Notes under the pieces: generated by a model
The model's input: only the letters and a program-made list of their open reading frames with translations
Databases searched by the model: none
Told to the model about the DNA's origin: nothing
From: an uncultured Corynebacterium sp.
GTDB taxonomy: Bacteria; Actinomycetota; Actinomycetes; Mycobacteriales; Mycobacteriaceae
Length of the DNA: 44,524 nt
Direction: 5' to 3'
Assembly (NCBI RefSeq): GCF_946223165.1
Contig: NZ_CAMIBP010000023.1
Location: forward strand, 1-44,524
In this document: positions 37,236-44,524 of the stretch, piece after piece
Position numbering within the stretch: position 1 is the stretch's first letter
How the letters are laid out: each line of letters opens with the position of its first letter
Program-made: the position numbers and the translations under genes

Positions 37236-38138
37236 ATGACTGAACCGCAGATTGCCCCCACCCGTGCCACCACCCGCGTCAAGCGCGGCCTCGCCGACAT
37301 GCTCAAGGGCGGCGTCATTATGGACGTCGTCACCCCGGAGCAGGCCAAGATCGCCGAGGACGCCGGCGCCGCCGCCGTCATGGCGCTCGAGCGCGTCCCC
37401 GCCGATATCCGCGCCCAGGGCGGCGTGGCCCGGATGTCCGACCCGGACCTCATCGAGGGCATCGTCAACGCCGTGTCCATCCCGGTCATGGCCAAGGCCC
37501 GCATCGGTCACTTTGTCGAGGCCCAGATCCTGGGCGAGCTGGGCGTCGACTTCATCGACGAGTCCGAGGTCTTAAGCCCCGCCGACTACGTCAATCACAT
37601 CAACAAGTGGGACTTCGACGTGCCGTTCGTGTGCGGCGCCACCAACCTGGGCGAGGCCCTGCGCCGCATCACCGAGGGCGCGGCCATGATCCGCTCCAAG
37701 GGTGAGGCCGGCACCGGCGACGTCTCCGAGGCCGTCAAGCACCTGCGCACCATCAAGGCGGAGATCGCCCGACTGCAGAACCTGGACCGCGACGAGCTCT
37801 ACGTCGCCGCCAAGGAACTCCAGGCCCCGTATGACCTCGTGGCCGAGGTAGCCGAGACCGGCAAGCTGCCGGTCGTGTTGTTCGTTGCCGGTGGTGTGGC
37901 CACGCCTGCCGACGCCGCCCTGGTCCGCCAGATGGGCGCCGAGGGCGTCTTCGTCGGCTCCGGCATCTTCAAATCCGGCGAACCTGCGAAGCGCGCGGAG
38001 GCCATCGTCAAGGCAGCCACCCTCTACGACCAGCCGGCCGAGCTGGCCAAGATTAGCCGCGGCCTGGGCGAGGCCATGGTGGGCATCAACGTCAAAGACG
38101 TCCCGGCCCCGCACCGCCTGGCCGAGCGCGGCTGGTAG
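37236..38138 (+). CDS. pdxS: Pyridoxal 5'-phosphate synthase subunit PdxS
   Basis: 300 aa TIM-barrel synthase that builds PLP from ribose 5-phosphate, glyceraldehyde 3-phosphate and ammonia delivered by PdxT. Typical blocks: RGLADMLKGGVIMDVVTPEQAKIAEDAGAAAVMALERVPADIRAQGGVARMSDP, PVMAKARIGHFVEAQIL, DFIDESEVLSP (catalytic Lys and Asp included), FVCGATNLGEALRRI, RSKGEAGTGD and VNFAAGGVATPADAAL-like near the end. Length is standard. Start is ATG 37236, or ATG 37227 three codons upstream; neither has a good ribosome-binding site, and PdxR boxes precede both. pdxT follows after 3 bp. Confidence 0.96.
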   Translation: MTEPQIAPTRATTRVKRGLADMLKGGVIMDVVTPEQAKIAEDAGAAAVMALERVPADIRAQGGVARMSDPDLIEGIVNAVSIPVMAKARIGHFVEAQILGELGVDFIDESEVLSPADYVNHINKWDFDVPFVCGATNLGEALRRITEGAAMIRSKGEAGTGDVSEAVKHLRTIKAEIARLQNLDRDELYVAAKELQAPYDLVAEVAETGKLPVVLFVAGGVATPADAALVRQMGAEGVFVGSGIFKSGEPAKRAEAIVKAATLYDQPAELAKISRGLGEAMVGINVKDVPAPHRLAERGW

Positions 38139-38141
38139 GCC

Positions 38142-38750
38142 GTGGCTTATCAGCGTGTGCCGCTCGTCGGAGTCCTCGCGCTCCAAGGCGGCGTGGAGGA
38201 GCATCTTTCCGTGCTCGACTCTCTCGGCGCCGAGACCCGCCGTGTCCGCCTGCCGCGCGACCTCGATGGTTTGGACGGCATCGTCCTGCCCGGCGGCGAG
38301 TCGACGACCATCGACAAGCTCGCGCGTGCTTTCGACTTGGCCGCGCCGCTGGCCGATGCCGCCCGCTCCGGCCTGCCCGTCCTGGCCACGTGCGCCGGGC
38401 TCATCTACTCCGCCCGTGAGTTGGCCAACCCCGCGCCCGGGCAGCAGACACTGAGCATCCTCGACGTCACCGTCGAGCGCAACGCCTTCGGCAACCAGCG
38501 CTTCTCCGAGGAACGGGTGGTCGACGTCGATGGCATCCCCGTCGAGGCCTCCTTCATCCGCGCGCCCCTGGTCACCCGCGTGGGCGACGGCGTAGAAGTC
38601 ATCGCCACCGTGGAGCGCGCTGTGTCCGGTGCCCCTGGCGAGCTGGCCATCGTGGGCGTGCGCCAAGGCGCCATCACGGCCCTGAGCTTCCACCCCGAGG
38701 AGAATGGCGACGCCCGCGTGCATGCGGCCTGGCTCGAGTCGCTGCGCTAA
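38142..38750 (+). CDS. pdxT: Glutaminase subunit of PLP synthase PdxT
   Basis: 202 aa class I glutamine amidotransferase that supplies ammonia to PdxS. The oxyanion strand VGVLALQGGVEEHLSVLDSLG, the block GIVLPGGESTTIDKL, the nucleophile Cys in LATCAGLIYSAREL, and the catalytic His-Glu in ALSFHPEENGD are present. The start is GTG 38142, 3 bp after the pdxS stop. Its stop overlaps that of the convergent 38747 gene by 3 bases. Confidence 0.95.
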   Translation: MAYQRVPLVGVLALQGGVEEHLSVLDSLGAETRRVRLPRDLDGLDGIVLPGGESTTIDKLARAFDLAAPLADAARSGLPVLATCAGLIYSARELANPAPGQQTLSILDVTVERNAFGNQRFSEERVVDVDGIPVEASFIRAPLVTRVGDGVEVIATVERAVSGAPGELAIVGVRQGAITALSFHPEENGDARVHAAWLESLR

Positions 38751-39166
38751 AACGTCCAGATGGCCGGCGTCGACGTCGTGATGGCCGCTTGCCCCACGCG
38801 CTCGAGGATCGGCCGCGAGTATTCGGTGCAGTCGGACTTTAGGAAGCGCTTGCCGCGGGCCTGCGCGTAGCGGCCGCGGAACTCTTCCCGGCAGTTGCCG
38901 CCCCAGATGGTGGCGCACGCATCGGCGGCGCGCAGCTCGTCTACCGTTTCGGCCCTGTGCACGGCGAACCCGGCGGGAAGGACGGCATCGGCGGCAAGGA
39001 TGCCCTCGATGCCGCCTGCCATCACCGTCTCCCGCTCCTCTAGAACGAAGCCCAGGGTCTGAGGCTGATCAAGGAGATCGGCGGGCCGGTCGTGCTCGCG
39101 GGTCTTCCACTCGAACTTCCCGGCGCCGCGCAGCTGGGCGTCGTACAGATCGAGGAGGGTGGTCAT
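38747..39166 (-). CDS. Conserved-looking hypothetical protein
   Basis: 139 aa, not recognised. Soluble, no signal peptide or membrane helix. It contains WGGNCREEFRGRYAQARGKRFLKSDCTEY, a Cys/Arg/Gly-rich segment that could hold a binding site, and starts MTTLLDLYDAQLRGAGKFEW. It ends tail-to-tail with pdxT inside a shared CTAA. Codon use and GC content match the neighbours, and no competing frame is better, so I take it as real. It is alone in its direction and divergent from ppc. No function can be proposed. Confidence 0.65.
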   Translation of the reverse strand: MTTLLDLYDAQLRGAGKFEWKTREHDRPADLLDQPQTLGFVLEERETVMAGGIEGILAADAVLPAGFAVHRAETVDELRAADACATIWGGNCREEFRGRYAQARGKRFLKSDCTEYSRPILERVGQAAITTSTPAIWTF

Positions 39167-39303
39167 TGCGTCGATTCTAGGCCGTCTGGGGGTAGTGGCC
39201 CGCCTGAACTCCGCGAACGAGAGTGACCTGCGCTACATTTATCTGTGTTAATCCTGCGAAGCGATAGAAATTCGTGGGAACCCGACCAGAAAGGCCCGCC
39301 GCC

Positions 39304-41970
39304 ATGACCGCGCCCGCACCCGACCACGTCCGCGAAGACATCCGCCTGCTCGGGCGCGTACTGGGCCGCGTCATCGCGCAGCAGGAGGGCGAGGACGTCT
39401 ACGAGCTGGTGGAGGCCACCCGCCGCATGGCCTTCGATGTGGCGCACGGCGACGCCTCCCCGGCGGATCTCATGGCCATCTTCCGCGATCTGGATATCAC
39501 GAAGACCAACCTCGTCGCCCGCTCCTTTAGCTACTTTGCGCTGATTGCAAACCTCGCGGAGGACCTCGCCGACGAGTCCGTCGAAGCCCCCGTCTCCCTG
39601 CGCAAGACCTTCGCGAAGCTCAAGGAGGAGGGCGTGGCGGCATCGGCGGCCGCGGCCGTCATCCGCGACGCGCAGGTGGCGCCGGTGCTCACCGCGCACC
39701 CCACGGAGACCCGCCGCCGCACCGTCTTCGACACGCAGACCCGCATCAAGCAGCTGCTCAAGGAGGCACACCGCGGCGGGGACATGGAAGCCATCGAAAA
39801 GGAGATGTACCTGCGCATGACGCTGCTGTGGCAGACGGCGCTCATCCGCATCGCGCGCCCCACCCTCGAGGACGAGGTGGACGTGGGCCTGCGCTACTAC
39901 AAGCTCTCTCTGCTCGAGCAGGTCCCGGCCCTCAATCGCGCCATTCGCCATGGCATGCGCGATACCTTCGGGCTGCAGCTTCCCGATGCCGCCGTGGTCC
40001 GCCCCGGCTCCTGGATCGGCGCCGACCACGACGGCAACCCCTACGTCAACGAACAGACGCTGACCTATGCCACGCGCAAGGCCGCCACGACCATCCTGCG
40101 CTACTACGAGTCCCAGCTGGGCGAGCTCGAGCGCGAGCTCTCCCTGTCCGATCGATACTCTTCAAGCTCCAAGGAACTGCTCGAGCTTGCCGATGCCGCC
40201 CACAACGACTGGGAGTCCCGCGTGGACGAGCCCTACCGCCGGGCCATCTACGGCATCCGCCAGCGCATCATCGCCACGCTTGCGCTCGTCGAGGAGACCG
40301 CGCCGGAGGACCGTCCCTACGCTGGGCCCGAAGAGTTCAAGCGCGATCTGGACATCATCGACCGCTCGCTGCGCCAGTTCAACGACGATATCATCGCCGA
40401 TGACCGGCTGGCCCGCCTGCGCTCCGCCGTCACGACGTTCGGCTTCCATCTCTACACGCTGGACATGCGCCAGAACTCCGAGTCCTTCGAAGCGGTCCTC
40501 ACCGAGATTTTCGCCGCCGCGGGCCTTACCGATGATTACGCTGCCCTCGGCGAGGAACAAAAGCAAGAGTTGCTCGTCCGCGAGCTCCAGACGTCCCGCC
40601 CGTTGCTCTTCCCGGGCGCCGACGCAGGCTTTGGCGAGGTGACCTCGCGCGAGCTGGGCATCTTCCGCGCCGCCGCCCGCGCCGTGCGCGACTTCGGCCC
40701 CGAGTCCGTGGCGCACTGCATCATCTCCATGACGGGGACCGTCTCCGACATCCTCGAGCCCATGGTCCTGCTCAAGGAGGTCGGCATGCGCGAGGTGGAC
40801 GTCGTCCCGCTGTTCGAGACCATCGACGATCTCAAGGCCGGCGCCGGCATCCTCGAGGAGCTGTGGGCCGTCCCGTTCTACCGCGAGCACCTGCGCTCCC
40901 GCGGCGACGTCCAAGAGGTCATGCTGGGCTACTCCGATTCCAACAAGGACGGCGGCTACCTGCAGGCCAACTGGGCGCTGTACGATGCCGAGCTCTCGCT
41001 CGTGGAGGTCTGTGAGAAGCACGGCATCGAGCTGCGCCTGGCGCACGGCCGCGGCGGCGCCGTCGGTCGCGGCGGCGGACCGACCTACGATGCCATCCTG
41101 GCCCAGCCCAAGGGCGCGGTCTCCGGCTCCGTGCGCATCACCGAGCAGGGCGAGGTCATCTCCGCCAAGTACGGCGCGCCCGAGACCGCCCGCCGCCACC
41201 TGGAGGCTTTCGTCTCCGGCGCCCTCGAGGCATCCTTGCTCGACACCGAGCCCATCGCGGACGCCGAGCGCGCCTATGAGATCATGCGTGCGCTGTCCGA
41301 TCTGTCGGGTCAGAAATACGACGAGCTCATTAAGGATCCGGGCTTCATCGACTACTTCACGCAGTCCACGCCGCTGCACGAGATCGGCGACCTCAACCTG
41401 GGCTCTCGCCCGGCCGCGCGCAAGCAGACCACCGCCATCTCGGACCTGCGCGCCATCCCATGGGTGCTCTCCTGGTCCCAGTCGCGCACCAACGTCCCCG
41501 GCTGGTTCGGCGTCGGCTCCGCCGTGAGCGCCTGGGCGTCGGCCGAGTCCGGCGCGGAGGAGAGCCGCTGGGCCGAGCTGCAGGACCTGTACAAGACCTG
41601 GCTCTTCTTCCGCTCCGTGTTCTCCAACATGGCGCAGGTCATGGCCAAGGCGGAGATCTCCCTGGCACGCCTCTACGCGGACCTCGTGGACGACAAGGAA
41701 GTGGCCGACCGCATCTACGGCCTCATCGCCGACGAGTTCGCGCTCACTCGCGAGGTTTACCTCAAGGTGACCGGCAACGCCGACCTCGTCTCCGAGAACC
41801 AGCGCCAGGCCCGCTCCCTCAAGCGCCGCTACCCGTACCTGCTGCCGCTCAACGCCATCCAGCTGGAGCTGCTGCGCCGCTACCGTGCCGGTGACGATCA
41901 GTTCCTGGTCTCCAAGACCATCCAGGTCACCATGAACGGTTTGGCCACGGCGCTGCGCAACGCCGGCTAG
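39304..41970 (+). CDS. ppc: Phosphoenolpyruvate carboxylase
   Basis: 888 aa. Carboxylates PEP to oxaloacetate, the main anaplerotic route in corynebacteria. Key sites: catalytic His in APVLTAHPTETRRRT (about residue 135), the WIGADHDGNPYVN block, GYSDSNKDGGYL, the glycine-rich loop LAHGRGGAVGRGGGPTYDAI with the essential Arg, and the C-terminus ATALRNAG, which binds aspartate in allosteric enzymes. ATG 39304 has AAAGG upstream and gives the family start; a GTG at 39274 is in frame but less likely. The 137-bp upstream region has a possible -10 at TACATT (39233-39238). A hairpin ends it at 41996. Confidence 0.96.
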   Translation: MTAPAPDHVREDIRLLGRVLGRVIAQQEGEDVYELVEATRRMAFDVAHGDASPADLMAIFRDLDITKTNLVARSFSYFALIANLAEDLADESVEAPVSLRKTFAKLKEEGVAASAAAAVIRDAQVAPVLTAHPTETRRRTVFDTQTRIKQLLKEAHRGGDMEAIEKEMYLRMTLLWQTALIRIARPTLEDEVDVGLRYYKLSLLEQVPALNRAIRHGMRDTFGLQLPDAAVVRPGSWIGADHDGNPYVNEQTLTYATRKAATTILRYYESQLGELERELSLSDRYSSSSKELLELADAAHNDWESRVDEPYRRAIYGIRQRIIATLALVEETAPEDRPYAGPEEFKRDLDIIDRSLRQFNDDIIADDRLARLRSAVTTFGFHLYTLDMRQNSESFEAVLTEIFAAAGLTDDYAALGEEQKQELLVRELQTSRPLLFPGADAGFGEVTSRELGIFRAAARAVRDFGPESVAHCIISMTGTVSDILEPMVLLKEVGMREVDVVPLFETIDDLKAGAGILEELWAVPFYREHLRSRGDVQEVMLGYSDSNKDGGYLQANWALYDAELSLVEVCEKHGIELRLAHGRGGAVGRGGGPTYDAILAQPKGAVSGSVRITEQGEVISAKYGAPETARRHLEAFVSGALEASLLDTEPIADAERAYEIMRALSDLSGQKYDELIKDPGFIDYFTQSTPLHEIGDLNLGSRPAARKQTTAISDLRAIPWVLSWSQSRTNVPGWFGVGSAVSAWASAESGAEESRWAELQDLYKTWLFFRSVFSNMAQVMAKAEISLARLYADLVDDKEVADRIYGLIADEFALTREVYLKVTGNADLVSENQRQARSLKRRYPYLLPLNAIQLELLRRYRAGDDQFLVSKTIQVTMNGLATALRNAG

Positions 41971-41995
41971 GCCCCCGCAGCGCCCCAGCGCGAAA

Positions 41996-42022
41996 GCTCG
42001 CGGCGGCCGAGCCGTCGCGAGC
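41996..42022. terminator. Hairpin between convergent ppc and peptidase genes
   Basis: GCTCGCGGCGGC (41996-42007) pairs with GCCGTCGCGAGC (42011-42022) with one G-T, loop CGA. It lies in the 75 bp between the two stops and probably ends transcription from both sides. GCCCCC/GGGGGC on either side could extend it. No T-run. Confidence 0.65.
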
Positions 42023-42045
42023 AGGGGGAGAGCGGTTGGGGGCGC

Positions 42046-44106
42046 CTAGCTGGTGGCGCCCAGCAAGCCGCGGCGCTTGAGCAGCGGCTTGAGATCCTTG
42101 TCGCGGCCGCGCATCTCGCGGTAGGTCGCAGAGAAGTCGCGAGACGCGCCCTTCGAGAGGATGAGGTCGCGGAACTTCTGGCCGGCGGCGCGTGCCTGCT
42201 CGTCCGTGGCGTTCGCACCGGCGGCGTCCTCCTCGGTGAACCAGGCAAAACCGTCGGCATCGAGGGCCTCGGCCCACAGGTAGGAGTAGTAGCCCGCGGA
42301 GTAGCCGCCGGCGAAGATGTGGTTGAAGTAGGTCGAGCGGTAGCGCGGCGCGATGTACGGGTTGTTGAGGCCTGCGGCGCGCAGAGCCTCAGCCTCGAAC
42401 TCGTTCACTGCCTCCGGGGTGGCGGCAATCTCCTTGGCCTCGGCGGCGGTGAGCGAGTGCCAGGCCAGGTCGATGATGGAGGCCGCGAGGTACTCGGAGG
42501 TGCCGAAGCCCTGGCCGAACTCGGAGGCGGCCGTGACGGCCTTGAGCAGCTCGTCCGGGATGACCTCGCCGGTCTCCACGTGGCGGGCGTAGGTCTTGAC
42601 GAAGGACGGGTCGAGTGCCCAGTTCTCGTTGATCTGGGAGGGGAACTCCACCCAGTCGCGCGGGACGTTGGTGCCGGCGAAGGTGGGGTAGCGCACGTCG
42701 GACAGCAGGCCGTGGAGGGCGTGGCCGAACTCGTGGAAGATGGTGTGCAGCTGGTCCAGGCTCAGCAGCGGCATGGAGCCGTCGGCCGGCTTGGTGATGC
42801 CCATGACGTTGACGATGACCGGCTTGCGCTCGAGCAGGCGGGACTGGCCCACAAATTCGCTCATCCAGGCGCCGCCGCGCTTGGAGGGGCGGCCGAAGTA
42901 GTCGGTGACGAAGAGGCCGATTCCGACTGGCTCGTCATCGACGTGGTCGATGACCTCCCAGACGCGCACGCCGTCGGCGTAGCCCTCCAGGTCGTCGCGC
43001 GGGGTCACGGTGATGCCGTAGAGGCGCTCGGCGGCGGCGAAGACGCCGTCCTGCAGGACGCGGTCGAGCGGGAAGTACTTGCGTAGTTCGTCCTCGTCCA
43101 AGGCGAAGTCGCGGGCACGGACCTTGGACTCCCAGTAGGACCAATCCGCGGCGGAGAAGCCCTGGCCGCCCAGTTCGGCCTCCTCGGCCAGCAGCTTCTG
43201 CTCGCCGGCGGCGTTGGCGTCGGCGGCCGGGGCGAGGTCGAACAGGAGCTTGCGGGCGGCATCGGCAGTGCCGGCGGTCTCCTCGGCGATGACATAGTCC
43301 GCGTGGGTGGCGTAGCCCAGGAGCTCGGCGCGCTCGGCGCGCAGCTGGACGGCCTCCACCAGGCCCGGGATGTTGTTCTCGGTACCACGCTCGCCCGAGG
43401 CGGCGTAGAGCTTGGCGCGGGAGGAGGGACGGGCCAGGCGCGCCTGCTCGGACTGGACGGTGGGCAGCTCGAGCGGGATGACGTAGCCGTCGCGGCCCAG
43501 CGCCTTGGCATCCTCAGCCGCGGAAGCGATGCGGTCGGCCGGCAGGCCCTCGAGCTCCTCTTCGGTAAAGGACACGGCGCGCTCGCGTGTGGAGGCCAGC
43601 AAGTTGCGGCCGAAGTCGTCGCTCAGCGTGGACAGGCGCTGGTTGATCTCAGTGAGGCGGGCCTTGCCGGCCTCGTCGAGGTCCGCGCCCTTGCGCGCGA
43701 AGGTGCGCAGCAGATAGTCGTGCAGGCGCTGGGACTCCTCGTCCTCCGGTGCGGTGACCTCCTTGAGGCGCGCGTAGAGCACCGCGTTCTGGTACACGGA
43801 GTCCTCGTGCGCGGAGAGCAGCGGCATGACCTGGGCGGAGATCTCTTCCATCTCGTCCGAGGAGTCGGTGCCCGACAGGTTGAAGAAGACGCTGCAGACA
43901 CGGTCCAGATCCTGGCCGGCGCGCTCGAGTGCCTCGACGGTGTTCTCCCACGTCGGGTCCTCAGGATTGTCTACGATGGCCGCGATCTCGGCGTCATGGC
44001 GGGCGATGGCCTCGGTGAAGGCGGGCAGGTAGTGTTCGGTCTTAATCGACGCGAACGGCGGGAGCTGGTACGGCAGTGTGGAGGGTGTCAAAAGTGGGTT
44101 AGTCAT
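42046..44106 (-). CDS. M3-family metallopeptidase (dipeptidyl carboxypeptidase/oligopeptidase A type)
   Basis: 686 aa zinc peptidase that breaks down short peptides in the cytoplasm. The zinc site HEFGHALHG is in LHTIFHEFGHALHGLLSDV (about residues 455-475), with the third ligand Glu in DWVEFPSQINENW and the substrate-binding Tyr pair in FAGGYSAGYYSYLWAE. Length is that of Dcp and OpdA enzymes; sequence alone does not separate the two. ATG 44106 is used; the codon context gives MTNPLLTPSTLPYQLPPF. No signal peptide. The PepSY gene upstream ends 52 bp away in the same direction, so linkage is possible. Confidence 0.93.
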   Translation of the reverse strand: MTNPLLTPSTLPYQLPPFASIKTEHYLPAFTEAIARHDAEIAAIVDNPEDPTWENTVEALERAGQDLDRVCSVFFNLSGTDSSDEMEEISAQVMPLLSAHEDSVYQNAVLYARLKEVTAPEDEESQRLHDYLLRTFARKGADLDEAGKARLTEINQRLSTLSDDFGRNLLASTRERAVSFTEEELEGLPADRIASAAEDAKALGRDGYVIPLELPTVQSEQARLARPSSRAKLYAASGERGTENNIPGLVEAVQLRAERAELLGYATHADYVIAEETAGTADAARKLLFDLAPAADANAAGEQKLLAEEAELGGQGFSAADWSYWESKVRARDFALDEDELRKYFPLDRVLQDGVFAAAERLYGITVTPRDDLEGYADGVRVWEVIDHVDDEPVGIGLFVTDYFGRPSKRGGAWMSEFVGQSRLLERKPVIVNVMGITKPADGSMPLLSLDQLHTIFHEFGHALHGLLSDVRYPTFAGTNVPRDWVEFPSQINENWALDPSFVKTYARHVETGEVIPDELLKAVTAASEFGQGFGTSEYLAASIIDLAWHSLTAAEAKEIAATPEAVNEFEAEALRAAGLNNPYIAPRYRSTYFNHIFAGGYSAGYYSYLWAEALDADGFAWFTEEDAAGANATDEQARAAGQKFRDLILSKGASRDFSATYREMRGRDKDLKPLLKRRGLLGATS

Positions 44107-44158
44107 AAGAAACTACCGTACCTAATAATCTCCGCTCTATGTGATGGCTTTCACTAAA

Positions 44159-44524
44159 CTAACCGACTGGGACTGGCGTGCGTTTCCTGCGCGGGGTGGT
44201 GGCACGGTTCACAAGGATGACATCGAGAATCAGGAACGCTGCCAAAGTGATTCCTAAGAGCGGCAGGAAGACGCCGACGGTGGCCGCGAAAAGCGCGCCC
44301 AACCCTGTGGTGGCCCAGGAAAAGTGGGCAGTCGGGAGGAAGCGTGGGCGACGTTTCCACCACATGTAGTAGCCCAGCACCACGAGGGCGGCGGTGGCGA
44401 GGCCTAGTGCGAGCAGCGCAATTTGCAGCGGAAGGCCGAACATGATGCCCATGTGCAGGTAGATGCCCCAGCTGCTGAGCTTGCTAAACAGCGGCAGGCT
44501 GGAGAAAGGCTGGCGGTCGATGAC
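44159..44524 (-). CDS. PepSY-associated membrane protein, 3' part (runs off the window)
   Basis: The last 121 codons are in the window; the frame is open to the edge. It reads DRQPFSSLPLFSKLSSWGIYLHMG, then FGLPLQIALLALGLATAALVVLGYYMWWKRRP and two further hydrophobic segments. This is the C-terminal region of PiuB-type PepSY-associated membrane proteins, which often relate to iron or siderophore handling. An ATG at 44452 would give a 97-aa protein but would cut the conserved helix-histidine block, so it is not the true start. Confidence 0.8.
   Translation of the reverse strand, partial: VIDRQPFSSLPLFSKLSSWGIYLHMGIMFGLPLQIALLALGLATAALVVLGYYMWWKRRPRFLPTAHFSWATTGLGALFAATVGVFLPLLGITLAAFLILDVILVNRATTPRRKRTPVPVG

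Noticed and set aside
40162..41379. 405-codon minus-strand frame inside ppc
   Set aside because: Antisense shadow; ppc motifs are unambiguous in the plus frame and the minus product resembles no protein.

Overview
The window is high-GC actinobacterial DNA and reads as a Corynebacterium chromosome. The evidence is the gene content and order (metQNI next to dnaE2; trmL/folD/DUF3017/metX/metY in a row; pdxR divergent from pdxST), the 888-aa corynebacterial-type PEP carboxylase, many probable leaderless starts (a TANNNT-like -10 box 6-7 nt before ATG/GTG), and recognisable McbR-, PdxR- and LexA-type operators. No rRNA, tRNA, CRISPR array, IS element or prophage gene was seen; it looks like ordinary chromosome with a few accessory pockets.

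Layout. (1) 46-7855: envelope stress. A PspC/LiaF-like membrane protein (esrI-like) is read leftward with a MacAB-type exporter (fusion protein, ATPase, permease) and a threonine aldolase in one tightly packed transcript. The PspC-type histidine kinase and LuxR-type regulator (esrS, esrR) are read rightward from the same 114-bp promoter region, which carries an 18-bp inverted repeat. (2) 7870-18205: SOS mutagenesis. imuA'-imuB and dnaE2 each have a LexA-type box at a leaderless promoter. Between them lie an AMIN-like lipoprotein, a sucrase/ferredoxin-like protein and the methionine importer metQNI. A fragment of an aldo/keto reductase gene lies just before imuA'. (3) 18366-24309: a BCCT transporter, two neighbouring XRE-regulator/membrane-protein modules, and a YdbS/YdbT pair with bacterial PH domains. 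(4) 24310-28659: a structured intergenic region that may encode a small RNA, an unusual pyruvate-kinase-like protein, trmL, folD and a DUF3017 protein. (5) 28711-31420: metX and metY, with McbR-like sites. (6) 31542-35808: a metallo-beta-lactamase-fold protein and DipZ (leftward), divergent from a methionine-rich lipoprotein, an ECF sigma factor and an RskA-like anti-sigma factor. This resembles the SigK/RskA/DipZ set of mycobacteria. (7) 35835-38750: pdxR and pdxST with PdxR boxes between them. (8) 38747-44524: an unknown gene, ppc, an M3 peptidase and the 3' part of a PepSY-associated membrane protein.

Three themes link the genes. Methionine supply: metQNI import, metX/metY synthesis, folD for one-carbon units, with a shared TAGAC-type operator. 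DNA damage: ImuA', ImuB and DnaE2 work together as an error-prone polymerase. Envelope and redox stress: Esr system, DipZ, sigma/anti-sigma pair, Met-rich lipoprotein. The least explained parts are the Met-rich lipoprotein in the sigma operon, the paired XRE/membrane modules with their clustered TATCGA operator, and the three-hairpin region at 24423-24562.
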